Shown one piece after another: positions 9,788 through 16,727 of a stretch of 30,450 nucleotides of DNA. Origin of the DNA: UBA3071 sp965369635. Lineage in GTDB: Bacteria; Chloroflexota; Anaerolineae; UBA3071. A program made the position numbers and the translations under genes. Each line of letters begins with the position of its first letter. The stretch's first letter is position 1. The DNA is taken from positions 1-30,450 of the forward strand of contig CBDURC010000009.1 of NCBI GenBank assembly GCA_965369635.1, read 5' to 3'. Under the pieces are notes generated by a model, which was given only the letters and a program-made list of their open reading frames with translations, searched no databases and was not told the DNA's origin.

Positions 9788-9809
9788 TGTATCATGTCGG
9801 CATGATACA
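9788..9809 (+). promoter_or_regulatory. Inverted repeat covering the transposase start
   Basis: A perfect 9-bp inverted repeat (TGTATCATG, loop TCGG, CATGATACA) covers the ATG at 9802. As RNA it would occlude the start codon, and as DNA it could be a binding site for the transposase's zinc-ribbon domain. Both roles are inference. Confidence 0.4.
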
Positions 9810-10530
9810 AGTGACCATTACCTACAGTTGTAGCGCCTGTGGCAGCATCAACATCGTCAGGAACGGCACCAACAAGTGTGGCAATCAGCAGTACCACTGC
9901 AAGGACTGTGGTGCCTATCGAGTTTTGGAGCCCAAGCGCATTCATCCGAAAAGAGAAAGAGAAACCATCTTGCGGGCCTACAAGGAACGTGCCAGTATGC
10001 GCGGGCTTGAGCGTGTCTTTCACGTTGCCCGACAGACAGTTGCTCATTGGATCATGGAGATCGTGCACGCACTTCCTGATCTCAAGGACACCTTGCTGTC
10101 AGCTGAACCAGATGATGTGCTGGAACTCGATGAACTCTGGTCTTTCGTGCTCAAGAAGGACCAGAAACGGTGGCCCTGGACCGCCATTTGTCGCCGGACA
10201 CGCCAGATTGTTGCCTTTGTGATCGGTAACCGCAGCGAAAAGACGTGCCGACGCTTGTGGAACAAGATCACAGAGGAGTACAAGGGTTGCCGGACCTTCA
10301 GTGATTTCTGGGAAGCCTACCTGAAGGTCTTTCCCAAGGAAACGCATCGCTGTGTAGGCAAGAAAAGTGGCGAGACTGCCCACATGGAGCGATGGTACAA
10401 TACCTTGCGCCAGCGATCAGCTCGCTTCGTCCGCAAGACCTTGTCCTTCTCCAAGTCGGATGTCTATCATCACATGGTCACCAAGTGGTTCATCGCCGAG
10501 TACAATCTGGCCATATCACTTACAATCTAA
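9802..10530 (+). CDS. IS1-family transposase, single ORF
   Basis: DDE transposase that would mobilise the surrounding element. The 242-residue protein has an InsA-like zinc ribbon at its N terminus (CSAC and CKDC) followed by a helix-turn-helix-like stretch (RASMRGLERVFHVARQTVAHW). The catalytic domain has LELDELWSFV (first Asp), FSDFWEAY (second Asp) and HMERWYNTLRQR (Glu). Classical IS1 needs a frameshift between insA and insB. Here both parts are one uninterrupted frame, as in some IS1 subgroups. Upstream in-frame starts exist (GTG 9781, ATG 9784), but ATG 9802 (MIQVTITYSCSAC) best matches the start of InsA. The stop codon lies inside the right terminal repeat. The protein looks intact. 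Confidence 0.88.
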   Translation: MIQVTITYSCSACGSINIVRNGTNKCGNQQYHCKDCGAYRVLEPKRIHPKRERETILRAYKERASMRGLERVFHVARQTVAHWIMEIVHALPDLKDTLLSAEPDDVLELDELWSFVLKKDQKRWPWTAICRRTRQIVAFVIGNRSEKTCRRLWNKITEEYKGCRTFSDFWEAYLKVFPKETHRCVGKKSGETAHMERWYNTLRQRSARFVRKTLSFSKSDVYHHMVTKWFIAEYNLAISLTI

Positions 10531-10642
10531 CCACTACCTGGCCCGGTGGGTGGCATCCCTCACAAGATCGAGGGCGCTGCCCAGGGTGGAACTGCGTTAC
10601 CCTCCCCCCGAGGATTCACCACCAGATGCCAAAATGCATGGT

Positions 10643-10671
10643 TTGACAATCTCAGCCGTGGGTGCTATAAT
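10643..10671 (+). promoter_or_regulatory. Consensus sigma-70 promoter of the his operon
   Basis: TTGACA at 10643-10648 and TATAAT at 10666-10671 with a 17-bp spacer: a perfect match to the housekeeping consensus. Transcription should start near 10678, giving a leader of about 340 nt before hisZ. The 104 bp between the insertion sequence and this promoter hold no gene that I can see. Confidence 0.85.
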
Positions 10672-10682
10672 TGCTCATCATC

Positions 10683-10852
10683 CTGGCAGGAGCAGAAACG
10701 GTGCAGAGCCAACCCTCCTTCGCTAAGCGTCGGGTCATAGTGGTTGCCAGTTGCATGCAACTGGCAAAGGTGTGCGCGCCTTCTACCTGCCCTTTTGCCC
10801 ATCATAGGATATCGTAGGATGGGACCCGACGCGCCGCCGGGGGCGTCTTCCT
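10683..10852 (+). ncRNA. Putative histidine T-box leader
   Basis: The core is an antiterminator-like fold: AGGA (10816-10819), the 7-nt bulge TGGGACC (10820-10826, matching the T-box UGGNACC), helix GACGC/GCGTC (10828-10832 with 10843-10847), then TCCT (10849-10852) closing on AGGA. The variable base is G, which would pair with a tRNA acceptor end CCCA. C73 is the discriminator typical of bacterial tRNA-His, matching the operon. Upstream, CTGGCA (10683-10688) can pair with TGCCAG (10745-10750) to close a short stem I. A CAT at 10736-10738, followed by a purine, is a candidate histidine specifier. Stem I is short and its internal folding is unclear, so the class is probable rather than certain. 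Confidence 0.6.
10744..10767. promoter_or_regulatory. Perfect 24-bp palindrome in the his leader
   Basis: The half-site TTGCCAGTTGCA is followed immediately by its exact reverse complement. It could be leader stem II/III in RNA or a DNA operator. Its left half contains the TGCCAG that would also close stem I, so the two foldings exclude each other. Confidence 0.6.
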
Positions 10853-10868
10853 GCCGGGCCTCATCCAC

Positions 10869-10898
10869 AAAGACTGGTCGATCGACCGGTCTTTTCTT
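10869..10898 (+). terminator. Intrinsic terminator (attenuator) of the his leader
   Basis: A stem beginning AAAGACTGGTC with loop GATC and a matching right arm GACCGGTCTTT, then TCTT. It lies about 120 nt before hisZ, so it must be bypassed for expression. A competing helix, 10817-10828 (GGATGGGACCCG) with 10855-10866 (CGGGCCTCATCC), would hide the T-box bulge and ends just before this terminator. The terminator does not overlap the antiterminator arms, so how the two are coupled is unclear. Confidence 0.75.
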
Positions 10899-11015
10899 GT
10901 TGAAGCGCAGACGCGCCGAGAGAGTTGCTCTGGGGTAGGTGTCGATTGGCGCACAGAACTACGAGGAGTCTGCTTCGTGTGGCGCGAATGCCAGTAGAGC
11001 CGAGAGGGGGCACAG

Positions 11016-12287
11016 GTGGTTGACCAGCAGAACGTGCGAGCGCATCTCCCGCACGGCGTACAGGATCTCCTTCAGGGTGAGGCAGCTCGCCGGCGCCGGG
11101 CTGAGGCCGCGCTGCGTGACCTCTTCTCGCGTTGGGCCTATCACGAGGTGATCCCACCAACCTTCGAGTACGACGACAATCTGGTTGTGGGTGCCAGCGC
11201 GGACTTGCGCCAAGCAATGTACCGCTTCTTCGACCGGGAAGGGCGCACCCTGGCGCTGCGGGCCGACTTCACCACCCAGGTAGCTCGCATGGTGGCCACC
11301 AAGCTCTTCGACCAGCCGCTGCCTGTGAGGTGCTTCTACGCCGGCAGTGTGTTCCGCTACGAGGAGCCGCACGTAGGACGCCAGCGAGAGTTCACACAGG
11401 CTGGCGTGGAACTCATCGGCGCCAACACTCCCGCCGCCGATGCCGAGGTGGTGGCCCTGGCGGTGGCTGCCCTGGAAGCGCTGGGCCTCCACGAATTCCA
11501 GATCAACCTGGGACAAATGGCCCTCTTCCGGGCACTGACTGCTGGTCTTCCCTCCGATCAACTGGATCGCATCCGCGAGGCTACCGATTACCGCAACAGC
11601 GTCCGGTTGCACGCAGCCCTGGACGAGGCCGGGGTGACCGACGAGCGCAGGCATCTGCTCGCCCGCTTGCCTGAGCTGATAGGAGGGCTCGAGGTGCTGG
11701 AGGAAGCACGAACCATCGGAGGAGCGGTAGCGCAGGCTGCTGAATACCTCGCCCAGGTGTACCGCTTGCTCCAGGCCTATGACGTGGCCGACCGGGTGAT
11801 CCTCGACCTGGGCGAAGTGCGGGGCATGGACTACTACACCGGTATTACCTTCCGCGGCGTGGCTCCCGGCCTTGGATGGCCCGTCCTGAGTGGCGGGCGC
11901 TACGACGAACTCATCGGCCAGTTCGGGCAGCCGCTGGCCGCAGTGGGATTCGGGCTGGGGATAGAACGGGCGCTGCTGGTCCAAGCCCGACAGCAACGAC
12001 TTGCCCCTTCCATGAGAACATCGATCCCCCACCTGGTGGTCCACCGCTGCGCCCACCCAGAGTGTCTGGCTCAGATCCAACGTTTCCGCCAAGAAGGGTA
12101 CCGTATCGAAGTGGACGTACTGGGCCGTGACGGCGCGGGGTTGCTGGCCTATGCCCACCGCCGGGGAACCCACCACGTCTTGCGCTGTCGGGGTGATGGC
12201 CGCCTCTGGCTCTTGACCGAAGAGGAGAGTGAGCGAACTGTCACCGCCGCAGAATTGCTGGAGGAGATGAAGACGTGGAACCGTTGA
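11016..12287 (+). CDS. hisZ: ATP phosphoribosyltransferase regulatory subunit
   Basis: Catalytically inactive histidyl-tRNA synthetase paralogue that activates short-form HisG and carries histidine feedback inhibition. The 423-residue protein has class II synthetase motifs: FYAGSVFRYEEPHVGRQREF near residues 106-125 and RGMDYYTGITF near residue 268, then LSGGRYDELIGQFG. A C-terminal domain resembling the anticodon-binding fold is retained (about 335-420). I call it HisZ rather than HisS because it is the first gene of a his operon and is directly coupled to a short-form hisG, which needs HisZ. Start is GTG with GAGAGGGGG at 11003-11011. Its end overlaps hisG by 13 nt. Confidence 0.9.
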   Translation: MVDQQNVRAHLPHGVQDLLQGEAARRRRAEAALRDLFSRWAYHEVIPPTFEYDDNLVVGASADLRQAMYRFFDREGRTLALRADFTTQVARMVATKLFDQPLPVRCFYAGSVFRYEEPHVGRQREFTQAGVELIGANTPAADAEVVALAVAALEALGLHEFQINLGQMALFRALTAGLPSDQLDRIREATDYRNSVRLHAALDEAGVTDERRHLLARLPELIGGLEVLEEARTIGGAVAQAAEYLAQVYRLLQAYDVADRVILDLGEVRGMDYYTGITFRGVAPGLGWPVLSGGRYDELIGQFGQPLAAVGFGLGIERALLVQARQQRLAPSMRTSIPHLVVHRCAHPECLAQIQRFRQEGYRIEVDVLGRDGAGLLAYAHRRGTHHVLRCRGDGRLWLLTEEESERTVTAAELLEEMKTWNR

Positions 12288-12943
12288 CCGTCGCCTTGCC
12301 CAAAGGCCGCCTTCTGGAGCCCTCCACAGCCCTCTTCCGTCGCCTGGGATATGGCTGCCCGGTCGACAACGGCTCCCGTCAACTGCTGGTGGACGAGCCG
12401 GAAGCCAATCTGTCCTATCTTCTCATCAGATCGTCCGATGTGCCCGTCTACGTAGAATACGGCGCCGCCGATCTGGGCATCGTCGGTCAGGACGTCCTGC
12501 GAGAGAGCGGCCGCGACGTGTATGAGCCACTGCAGCTTGACTTCGGACACTGCCGGCTGGTACTGGCTGGCGCTCCACAGCAGCGGGGCCGCGACTTCCG
12601 GCTAGTCAGCAGCATACGGGTCGCTACCAAGTACCCACGTCTGGCACGGGCGCACTTCCTGCAGCAAGGCATCTCGGCCGAGATCATCCACCTCATGGGC
12701 TCCGTGGAGCTGGCTCCTTGCGTTGGCCTGGCTGACCTGCTGGTCGACGTGGTGCAAACTGGCCGGACGCTGCGGGAGAACGGTCTGGTAGAATTAGCGG
12801 AGATCATGTCCTGCCAGGCCACAGTGATCGTCAACCGGGTTGCCCACCGCCTGCGTCTGAAGGAGATCCGGAGTCTGTTAGGAGCCATGCATTCTGTATC
12901 AGCCGATGGAGCCGATGGAACCGATCTGAGGAGCGGAGAGTGA
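12275..12943 (+). CDS. hisG: ATP phosphoribosyltransferase, short-form catalytic subunit
   Basis: First step of histidine synthesis: ATP plus PRPP gives phosphoribosyl-ATP. The 222-residue length identifies the short form, which lacks the C-terminal regulatory domain and works with HisZ. Motifs are VALPKGRLLEPSTALFRRLG at the N terminus and the PRPP-binding DVVQTGRTLRENGL near residues 156-169. Start is GTG inside the end of hisZ. The last residues (SVSADGADGTDLRSGE) do not belong to the family. They are encoded by a reverse-oriented 27-bp repeat at 12899-12925, so the repeat has replaced or extended the natural C terminus. Confidence 0.95.
   Translation: MEPLTVALPKGRLLEPSTALFRRLGYGCPVDNGSRQLLVDEPEANLSYLLIRSSDVPVYVEYGAADLGIVGQDVLRESGRDVYEPLQLDFGHCRLVLAGAPQQRGRDFRLVSSIRVATKYPRLARAHFLQQGISAEIIHLMGSVELAPCVGLADLLVDVVQTGRTLRENGLVELAEIMSCQATVIVNRVAHRLRLKEIRSLLGAMHSVSADGADGTDLRSGE
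12899..12925 (-). repeat. 27-bp repeat, reverse orientation, in the hisG 3' end
   Basis: One unit read on the minus strand; on the plus strand it is TCAGCCGAT, GGAGCCGAT, GGAACCGAT. It is translated as part of the HisG tail (SADGADGTD). Confidence 0.9.
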
Positions 12944-14313
12944 GCGAGTCCATCCGTCTGATCGAGGGGTTGGAGGCTGGCCGAGACCACGTTGCCAGCC
13001 TGCGGGCTGGGGTCGAGCCGACGGTGCCACCAGACGTGGCCGCCCGGCTGCGGCAACTCTTCGGGCGCGAGATCTCACCCAGAGAGGCGGTGGCCCAGAT
13101 CGTGGCAGATGTGCGCTGCCGTGGGGACGCGGCCTTGCGGGAGTACACGCGCCGCATTGACGGCGTGGATCTCGACACGCTGACAGCCGATGCCAGTGCT
13201 ATCGAGGCCGCCTACGAGGCCACGCATGTGCAACTGAAGGAGGCACTGCACCTGGCTAGCGACCGGATCCGCGCTTTCCACGTCCAGGAGCCGCACAATT
13301 CGTGGTTGGAATGGGACGAAGAGGAAGGTGCCCTGGGCCAGATGGTCCGCCCGCTGCAACGGGTGGGCGTCTACGTGCCTGGTGGCCGTGCGGCCTATCC
13401 GTCCTCGTTGCTGATGACCGTCATCCCCGCGCAGGTGGCCGGCGTGGAGGAAATAGTGGTCACCACGCCACCCGGAGCCGGGGGTCTGCCGGCGCCGTCC
13501 ATCTTGGCCGCGGCACGGGTGGTGGGCTTGGAGCAAGTGTATGTACTGGGCGGGGCACAGGCGGTGGCAGCGTTGGCCTACGGCACTGAGAGTGTACCGC
13601 GAGTTGACAAGATCGTGGGTGCCGGCGGGCTGTTTGTCACGCTGGCCAAGAAGCAGGTCTATGGAGACGTGGGCATTGACGGCCTCCACGGTCCCACCGA
13701 GACGCTGCTCGTAGCGGACTGGACAGCCAATGCCATGCTGGTCGCCACCGACCTGCTGGCTCAGGCCGAACATGACCCCTTGGCCACGGCGCTGCTGATT
13801 ACACCCTCGCAACCGCTGGCGAAGGCCGTGCAGGCAGAAGTTGACCGGCAGCTTCCCCTGCTAGACCGCGCTGACATCATTGCCGAAGCGCTACAGGGAC
13901 AGAGCGCGATCATCGTTGTCGCCAATCTCAATGAAGCGCTGACTCTGGCCAATGAGTATGCTCCAGAGCACCTCTGCCTGCTGGTGGCCGATCCCTGGCC
14001 GCTGGTGGGGCGGGTGCACAATGCCGGTGGCGTCTTCGTTGGCCATCAGGCGTCTGAGGCTCTGGGGGACTACGTGATCGGCCCCAGCCACGTGATGCCC
14101 ACGGGTGGTACGGCCCGCTTCGCGTCGCCGCTCCATGTGCGAGAGTTCCTCAAGGTAACCAGCATCTTCGCGCCAGGGGATGCTACAACCAAGAGGCTGG
14201 CCCCAGCCGCTGAGGCTATCGCCCGCGCCGAGGGGCTCACTGCGCATGCTGCTGCTGTTGCCGCCCACGCTGCTCAGGGCCTCCCCATCGGTTCTATCGG
14301 CTCCATCGGCTGA
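12940..14313 (+). CDS. hisD: Histidinol dehydrogenase
   Basis: Last two oxidations of histidine synthesis, histidinol to histidine, using NAD and zinc. The 457-residue protein carries the zinc ligands in their usual contexts: Gln and His in LAQAEHDP, Asp in GDYVIGPSHVMPTGGTARF, and His in EGLTAHAAAV. Its GTG start overlaps the hisG stop as GTGA. The final residues IGSIGSIG and the TGA stop are supplied by a 27-bp repeat (14287-14313), so termination of this enzyme depends on an inserted repeat. The catalytic core ends well before it. Confidence 0.96.
   Translation: MSESIRLIEGLEAGRDHVASLRAGVEPTVPPDVAARLRQLFGREISPREAVAQIVADVRCRGDAALREYTRRIDGVDLDTLTADASAIEAAYEATHVQLKEALHLASDRIRAFHVQEPHNSWLEWDEEEGALGQMVRPLQRVGVYVPGGRAAYPSSLLMTVIPAQVAGVEEIVVTTPPGAGGLPAPSILAAARVVGLEQVYVLGGAQAVAALAYGTESVPRVDKIVGAGGLFVTLAKKQVYGDVGIDGLHGPTETLLVADWTANAMLVATDLLAQAEHDPLATALLITPSQPLAKAVQAEVDRQLPLLDRADIIAEALQGQSAIIVVANLNEALTLANEYAPEHLCLLVADPWPLVGRVHNAGGVFVGHQASEALGDYVIGPSHVMPTGGTARFASPLHVREFLKVTSIFAPGDATTKRLAPAAEAIARAEGLTAHAAAVAAHAAQGLPIGSIGSIG
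14287..14313 (+). repeat. 27-bp repeat providing the hisD stop codon
   Basis: One unit matching the family consensus exactly: ATCGGTTCT, ATCGGCTCC, ATCGGCTGA. Its terminal TGA is the hisD stop. Read here as IGSIGSIG. Confidence 0.95.
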
Positions 14314-14326
14314 TTTGGAGGATCAT

Positions 14327-15466
14327 GTGCAGATCGATAAGCTGATCCGCTCGCACATTATGGGGATCGAACCCTACCAGCCACCCAATCTGAATGGGGT
14401 GGCCGCCCGCGCCGGGGTGAGGGTGGAGCAGTTGATTCGGCTGGACGCCAACGAGAACCCCTTTGGCCCTTCGCCGCGGGTGGCACAGGCCCTGGCCGAG
14501 TTCGCCGAGTACGGCTTCTATCCCGACTACCGGGTGCTGCGGGAGGCCATAGCTCGCTACTCTGGCGTCTATCCGGAACAGGTCGTCCTGGGCAACGGTT
14601 CCGACGAGCTGATTGATCTGGTGATGCGCCTCACCTTGGAGCCGGGCCAAGGCCTCATCATCTGCCCACCGGCCTTCGGCATGTACGACTTCTTCGCCAA
14701 GCTAGGCCGCCACCCAGTGCGAGCCGTCCCCCGCGGCGCCGATTTCTCGGTTGACGTGGCGGCCATCGAATCGCTGATGCACCGGGGAGAGGATGGAGAA
14801 CAGCCGCGGTTGCTCTTCCTCACCTCGCCCGGCAATCCAGACGGGCAGATCATTACCTCTGAGGTGGTTCACCGTCTGCTACGCCTTCCACTCGCAGTGG
14901 TCGTGGATGAGGCATACATCGAGTTTGGCGAGCCGAGTGTAAAGCCGCTGTTGGCCCAGCACGACAACCTCATCATCCTTCGCACCTTCAGCAAGTGGGC
15001 AGGACTTGCCGGGCTGCGTCTGGGATATGCGTTGTCGGCGCCCCGGCTGGCCGGCTGTCTAGAGCGCATTCGTGCCCCATACAACGTCAACTCGGCAGCG
15101 ATGGTGGCGGCACTGACCACGCTGGATGATCTGGAGGGGGTACAGGCCAACGTGGCTTCCCTGATCAGTGAGCGTGAGCGATTGCAGACAGCGCTGGCGG
15201 CGATCCCGTGGTTGGAACCGCTCCCGAGCCAGGCCAACTTCATCCTGTGCCACGTACGGAGCGGCTCGGTTCTATCGGCTCCATCGGCTGATACTGGGCA
15301 CGGGGTGGCGGACGCACTGGCCCGGCGCGGTATTCTCGTGCGCAGCTTCTCGCAGCCACGCCTGCGAAGACATCTGCGCATCGGCGTGGGGCGGCCGGAG
15401 CAGAACGAGAGATTGATCGAAGCTCTATCGGTTCTATCGGCTCCATCGGCTGATTGGAGTTGCTAA
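14327..15466 (+). CDS. hisC: Histidinol-phosphate aminotransferase
   Basis: PLP aminotransferase converting imidazole-acetol phosphate and glutamate to histidinol phosphate. The 379-residue protein shows DANENPFGPSP near the N terminus, YPDYRVLREAIA, and the PLP lysine K223 in FSKWAGLAGLRLGYA. Start is GTG 14327 preceded by TTGGAGGA; upstream in-frame codons read through the end of hisD. Two repeat-derived segments are present. SVLSAPSAD (about residues 314-322) is inserted between the conserved strand NFILCHV and the helix GVADALARRG, a surface loop in this family. A second SVLSAPSAD followed by WSC forms the C-terminal tail. Neither segment touches a known active-site residue. Confidence 0.95.
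   Translation: MQIDKLIRSHIMGIEPYQPPNLNGVAARAGVRVEQLIRLDANENPFGPSPRVAQALAEFAEYGFYPDYRVLREAIARYSGVYPEQVVLGNGSDELIDLVMRLTLEPGQGLIICPPAFGMYDFFAKLGRHPVRAVPRGADFSVDVAAIESLMHRGEDGEQPRLLFLTSPGNPDGQIITSEVVHRLLRLPLAVVVDEAYIEFGEPSVKPLLAQHDNLIILRTFSKWAGLAGLRLGYALSAPRLAGCLERIRAPYNVNSAAMVAALTTLDDLEGVQANVASLISERERLQTALAAIPWLEPLPSQANFILCHVRSGSVLSAPSADTGHGVADALARRGILVRSFSQPRLRRHLRIGVGRPEQNERLIEALSVLSAPSADWSC
15265..15291 (+). repeat. 27-bp repeat inserted inside hisC
   Basis: One unit (CTCGGTTCT, ATCGGCTCC, ATCGGCTGA) lies in frame within hisC. Here the TGA is out of frame (GCT GAT), so the gene stays open and gains about nine residues. Confidence 0.9.
15427..15453 (+). repeat. 27-bp repeat at the 3' end of hisC
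   Basis: One exact consensus unit encoding the SVLSAPSAD tail of HisC, four codons before the stop. It is identical to the unit ending hisD but is read in a different frame. Confidence 0.95.
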
Positions 15467-15482
15467 CTCGGGAGGCACGACG

Positions 15483-16079
15483 ATGAACGGCGAGACACGG
15501 GCTGCACAGGTGATTCGCAAGACGGAGGAAACCGAGGTCGAGGTCACATTGGCGCTGGACGGCCACGGGCGCTATCAGGTGGCGACAGGCCTGGGCTTTC
15601 TCGACCACATGCTGGCCCAACTAGCTGCCCACGGGTTGTTTGACCTGGAGGTGCGGGCACAGGGTGATCTGGAGGTAGATGAGCATCACACCGTCGAAGA
15701 CGTAGCCATCAGCATTGGCCAGGCGCTGGACCAGGCGCTGGGCGACCGGAAGGGAATCGTCCGCATGGCACATGCCTACGTACCGCTCGATGAAGCGCTG
15801 GCCCGCGTAGTGGTGGATCTGAGCGGACGGCCTCACGCCGTGATCCAAGTCGAGTTCGCTGCTCCCCGCCTGGGCAGTATGGATAGTGATCTCGTCATCC
15901 ACTTCCTGCAGACGCTGGCAATCCATGGGCGGTTGAGCTTGCATGCCCGCGTGCTGTATGGACGCAACGATCACCACAAGGCGGAGGCCCTGTTCAAAGC
16001 ACTAGGGCGGGCGCTGGACGCGGCCAGCCGCCTCGATTCGCGTCGTACTGGAATACCTTCAACTAAGGGAGTGCTGTAG
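15483..16079 (+). CDS. hisB: Imidazoleglycerol-phosphate dehydratase
   Basis: Dehydrates imidazole-glycerol phosphate to imidazole-acetol phosphate. The 198-residue, single-domain form lacks the histidinol-phosphate phosphatase domain found in enterobacterial HisB. Metal-binding histidine motifs are present: FLDHML near residue 40, DEHHTVEDVAISIG near residue 64, and NDHHKAEALFKALGRAL near residue 163. Start is ATG with GGGAGG upstream. Its stop abuts the hisH start with no gap. There is no repeat in the coding region, unlike its neighbours. Confidence 0.97.
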   Translation: MNGETRAAQVIRKTEETEVEVTLALDGHGRYQVATGLGFLDHMLAQLAAHGLFDLEVRAQGDLEVDEHHTVEDVAISIGQALDQALGDRKGIVRMAHAYVPLDEALARVVVDLSGRPHAVIQVEFAAPRLGSMDSDLVIHFLQTLAIHGRLSLHARVLYGRNDHHKAEALFKALGRALDAASRLDSRRTGIPSTKGVL

Positions 16080-16721
16080 ATGATTGCCATCGTGGACTAC
16101 GGAATGGGCAATCTGCGCAGCGTGGAGAAGGCTGTGGAATACGTTGGGGGCGTCGCAACGATCACCTCGCAGGTCGCGATGCTGGAGACGGCCCAGGGGG
16201 TGATAGTTCCTGGTGTGGGAGCCTTCGGCGACGCCATGGCGAATCTCCGGGCGCGCCAACTGATCGAACCGCTGGTGGAGCAGATCAGCAGCGGCAAGCC
16301 CTTCCTGGGCATTTGCCTGGGGATGCATCTATTATTCGAAGAGGGCGAGGAGATGGGGCACCACGAAGGGCTGGGGGTTCTGGCCGGGCGGGTGGTGCGA
16401 TTCCGGCATGGCGGTCTCAAGGTACCACACATCGGCTGGAACGAGCTGCATGTCCAGCAGCAGAGCCCAATACTTGCAGGGGTGGCAGATGGCAGCTATG
16501 CCTACTTCGTCCATTCCTACTATGTGGTCCCCAGGGATGCGGCGATCGTGGTTGCCACAACCCAATACGGCGCGGAGTACGCCTCGGTTGTGGGGCAGGG
16601 GAACCTCTTCGGCGCGCAGTTTCACCCGGAAAAGAGCCAGGAGGTAGGCCTCAGGATCATGCGGAACTTCGTGGGTATCGTAGATCAGCACAGCGGCAGC
16701 GTGTCGACGCAGCAGGATTGA
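16080..16721 (+). CDS. hisH: Imidazole glycerol phosphate synthase, glutaminase subunit
   Basis: Class I glutamine amidotransferase that feeds ammonia to HisF. The 213-residue protein has the nucleophile C79 in FLGICLGMHLLFEEG, with H182 and E184 in FHPEKSQ completing the triad. The N terminus IAIVDYGMGNLRSV is typical. The ATG follows the hisB stop directly. HisF lies two genes downstream, with hisA between them, the common order in bacterial his operons. Confidence 0.97.
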   Translation: MIAIVDYGMGNLRSVEKAVEYVGGVATITSQVAMLETAQGVIVPGVGAFGDAMANLRARQLIEPLVEQISSGKPFLGICLGMHLLFEEGEEMGHHEGLGVLAGRVVRFRHGGLKVPHIGWNELHVQQQSPILAGVADGSYAYFVHSYYVVPRDAAIVVATTQYGAEYASVVGQGNLFGAQFHPEKSQEVGLRIMRNFVGIVDQHSGSVSTQQD

Positions 16722-16727
16722 ATTGAG

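Larger units (their letters stand above)
9762..10538 (+). mobile_element. IS1-family insertion sequence
   Basis: A 777-bp element bounded by imperfect terminal inverted repeats. The left end reads GGTAGTCGTAGAAAAGTAAG and continues TGAT (to 9785). The right end (10515-10538), reverse complemented, reads GGTAGTGGTTAGATTGTAAG and continues TGAT. The element holds one transposase gene. No 8-9 bp target duplication is visible (left flank TGAACCGAC, right flank TGGCCCGGT), so the insertion is old, one-sided or rearranged. It sits between the exoprotein gene and the his promoter without disrupting a recognisable gene. Confidence 0.8.

Noticed and set aside
9753..10547. Target-site duplication around the insertion sequence
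   Set aside because: The 9 bp on either side (TGAACCGAC and TGGCCCGGT) do not match.
10583..10603. A second T-box-like element (AGGGTGGAACTGCG) before the his promoter
   Set aside because: The bulge would be UGGAACU rather than UGGNACC, there is no second helix, and it lies upstream of the strong promoter. It is only a 5-bp hairpin AGGGT/ACCCT.
11016..12287. A true histidyl-tRNA synthetase (hisS)
   Set aside because: Operon position, coupling to short-form hisG and degenerate synthetase motifs favour HisZ, though an alignment would settle it.
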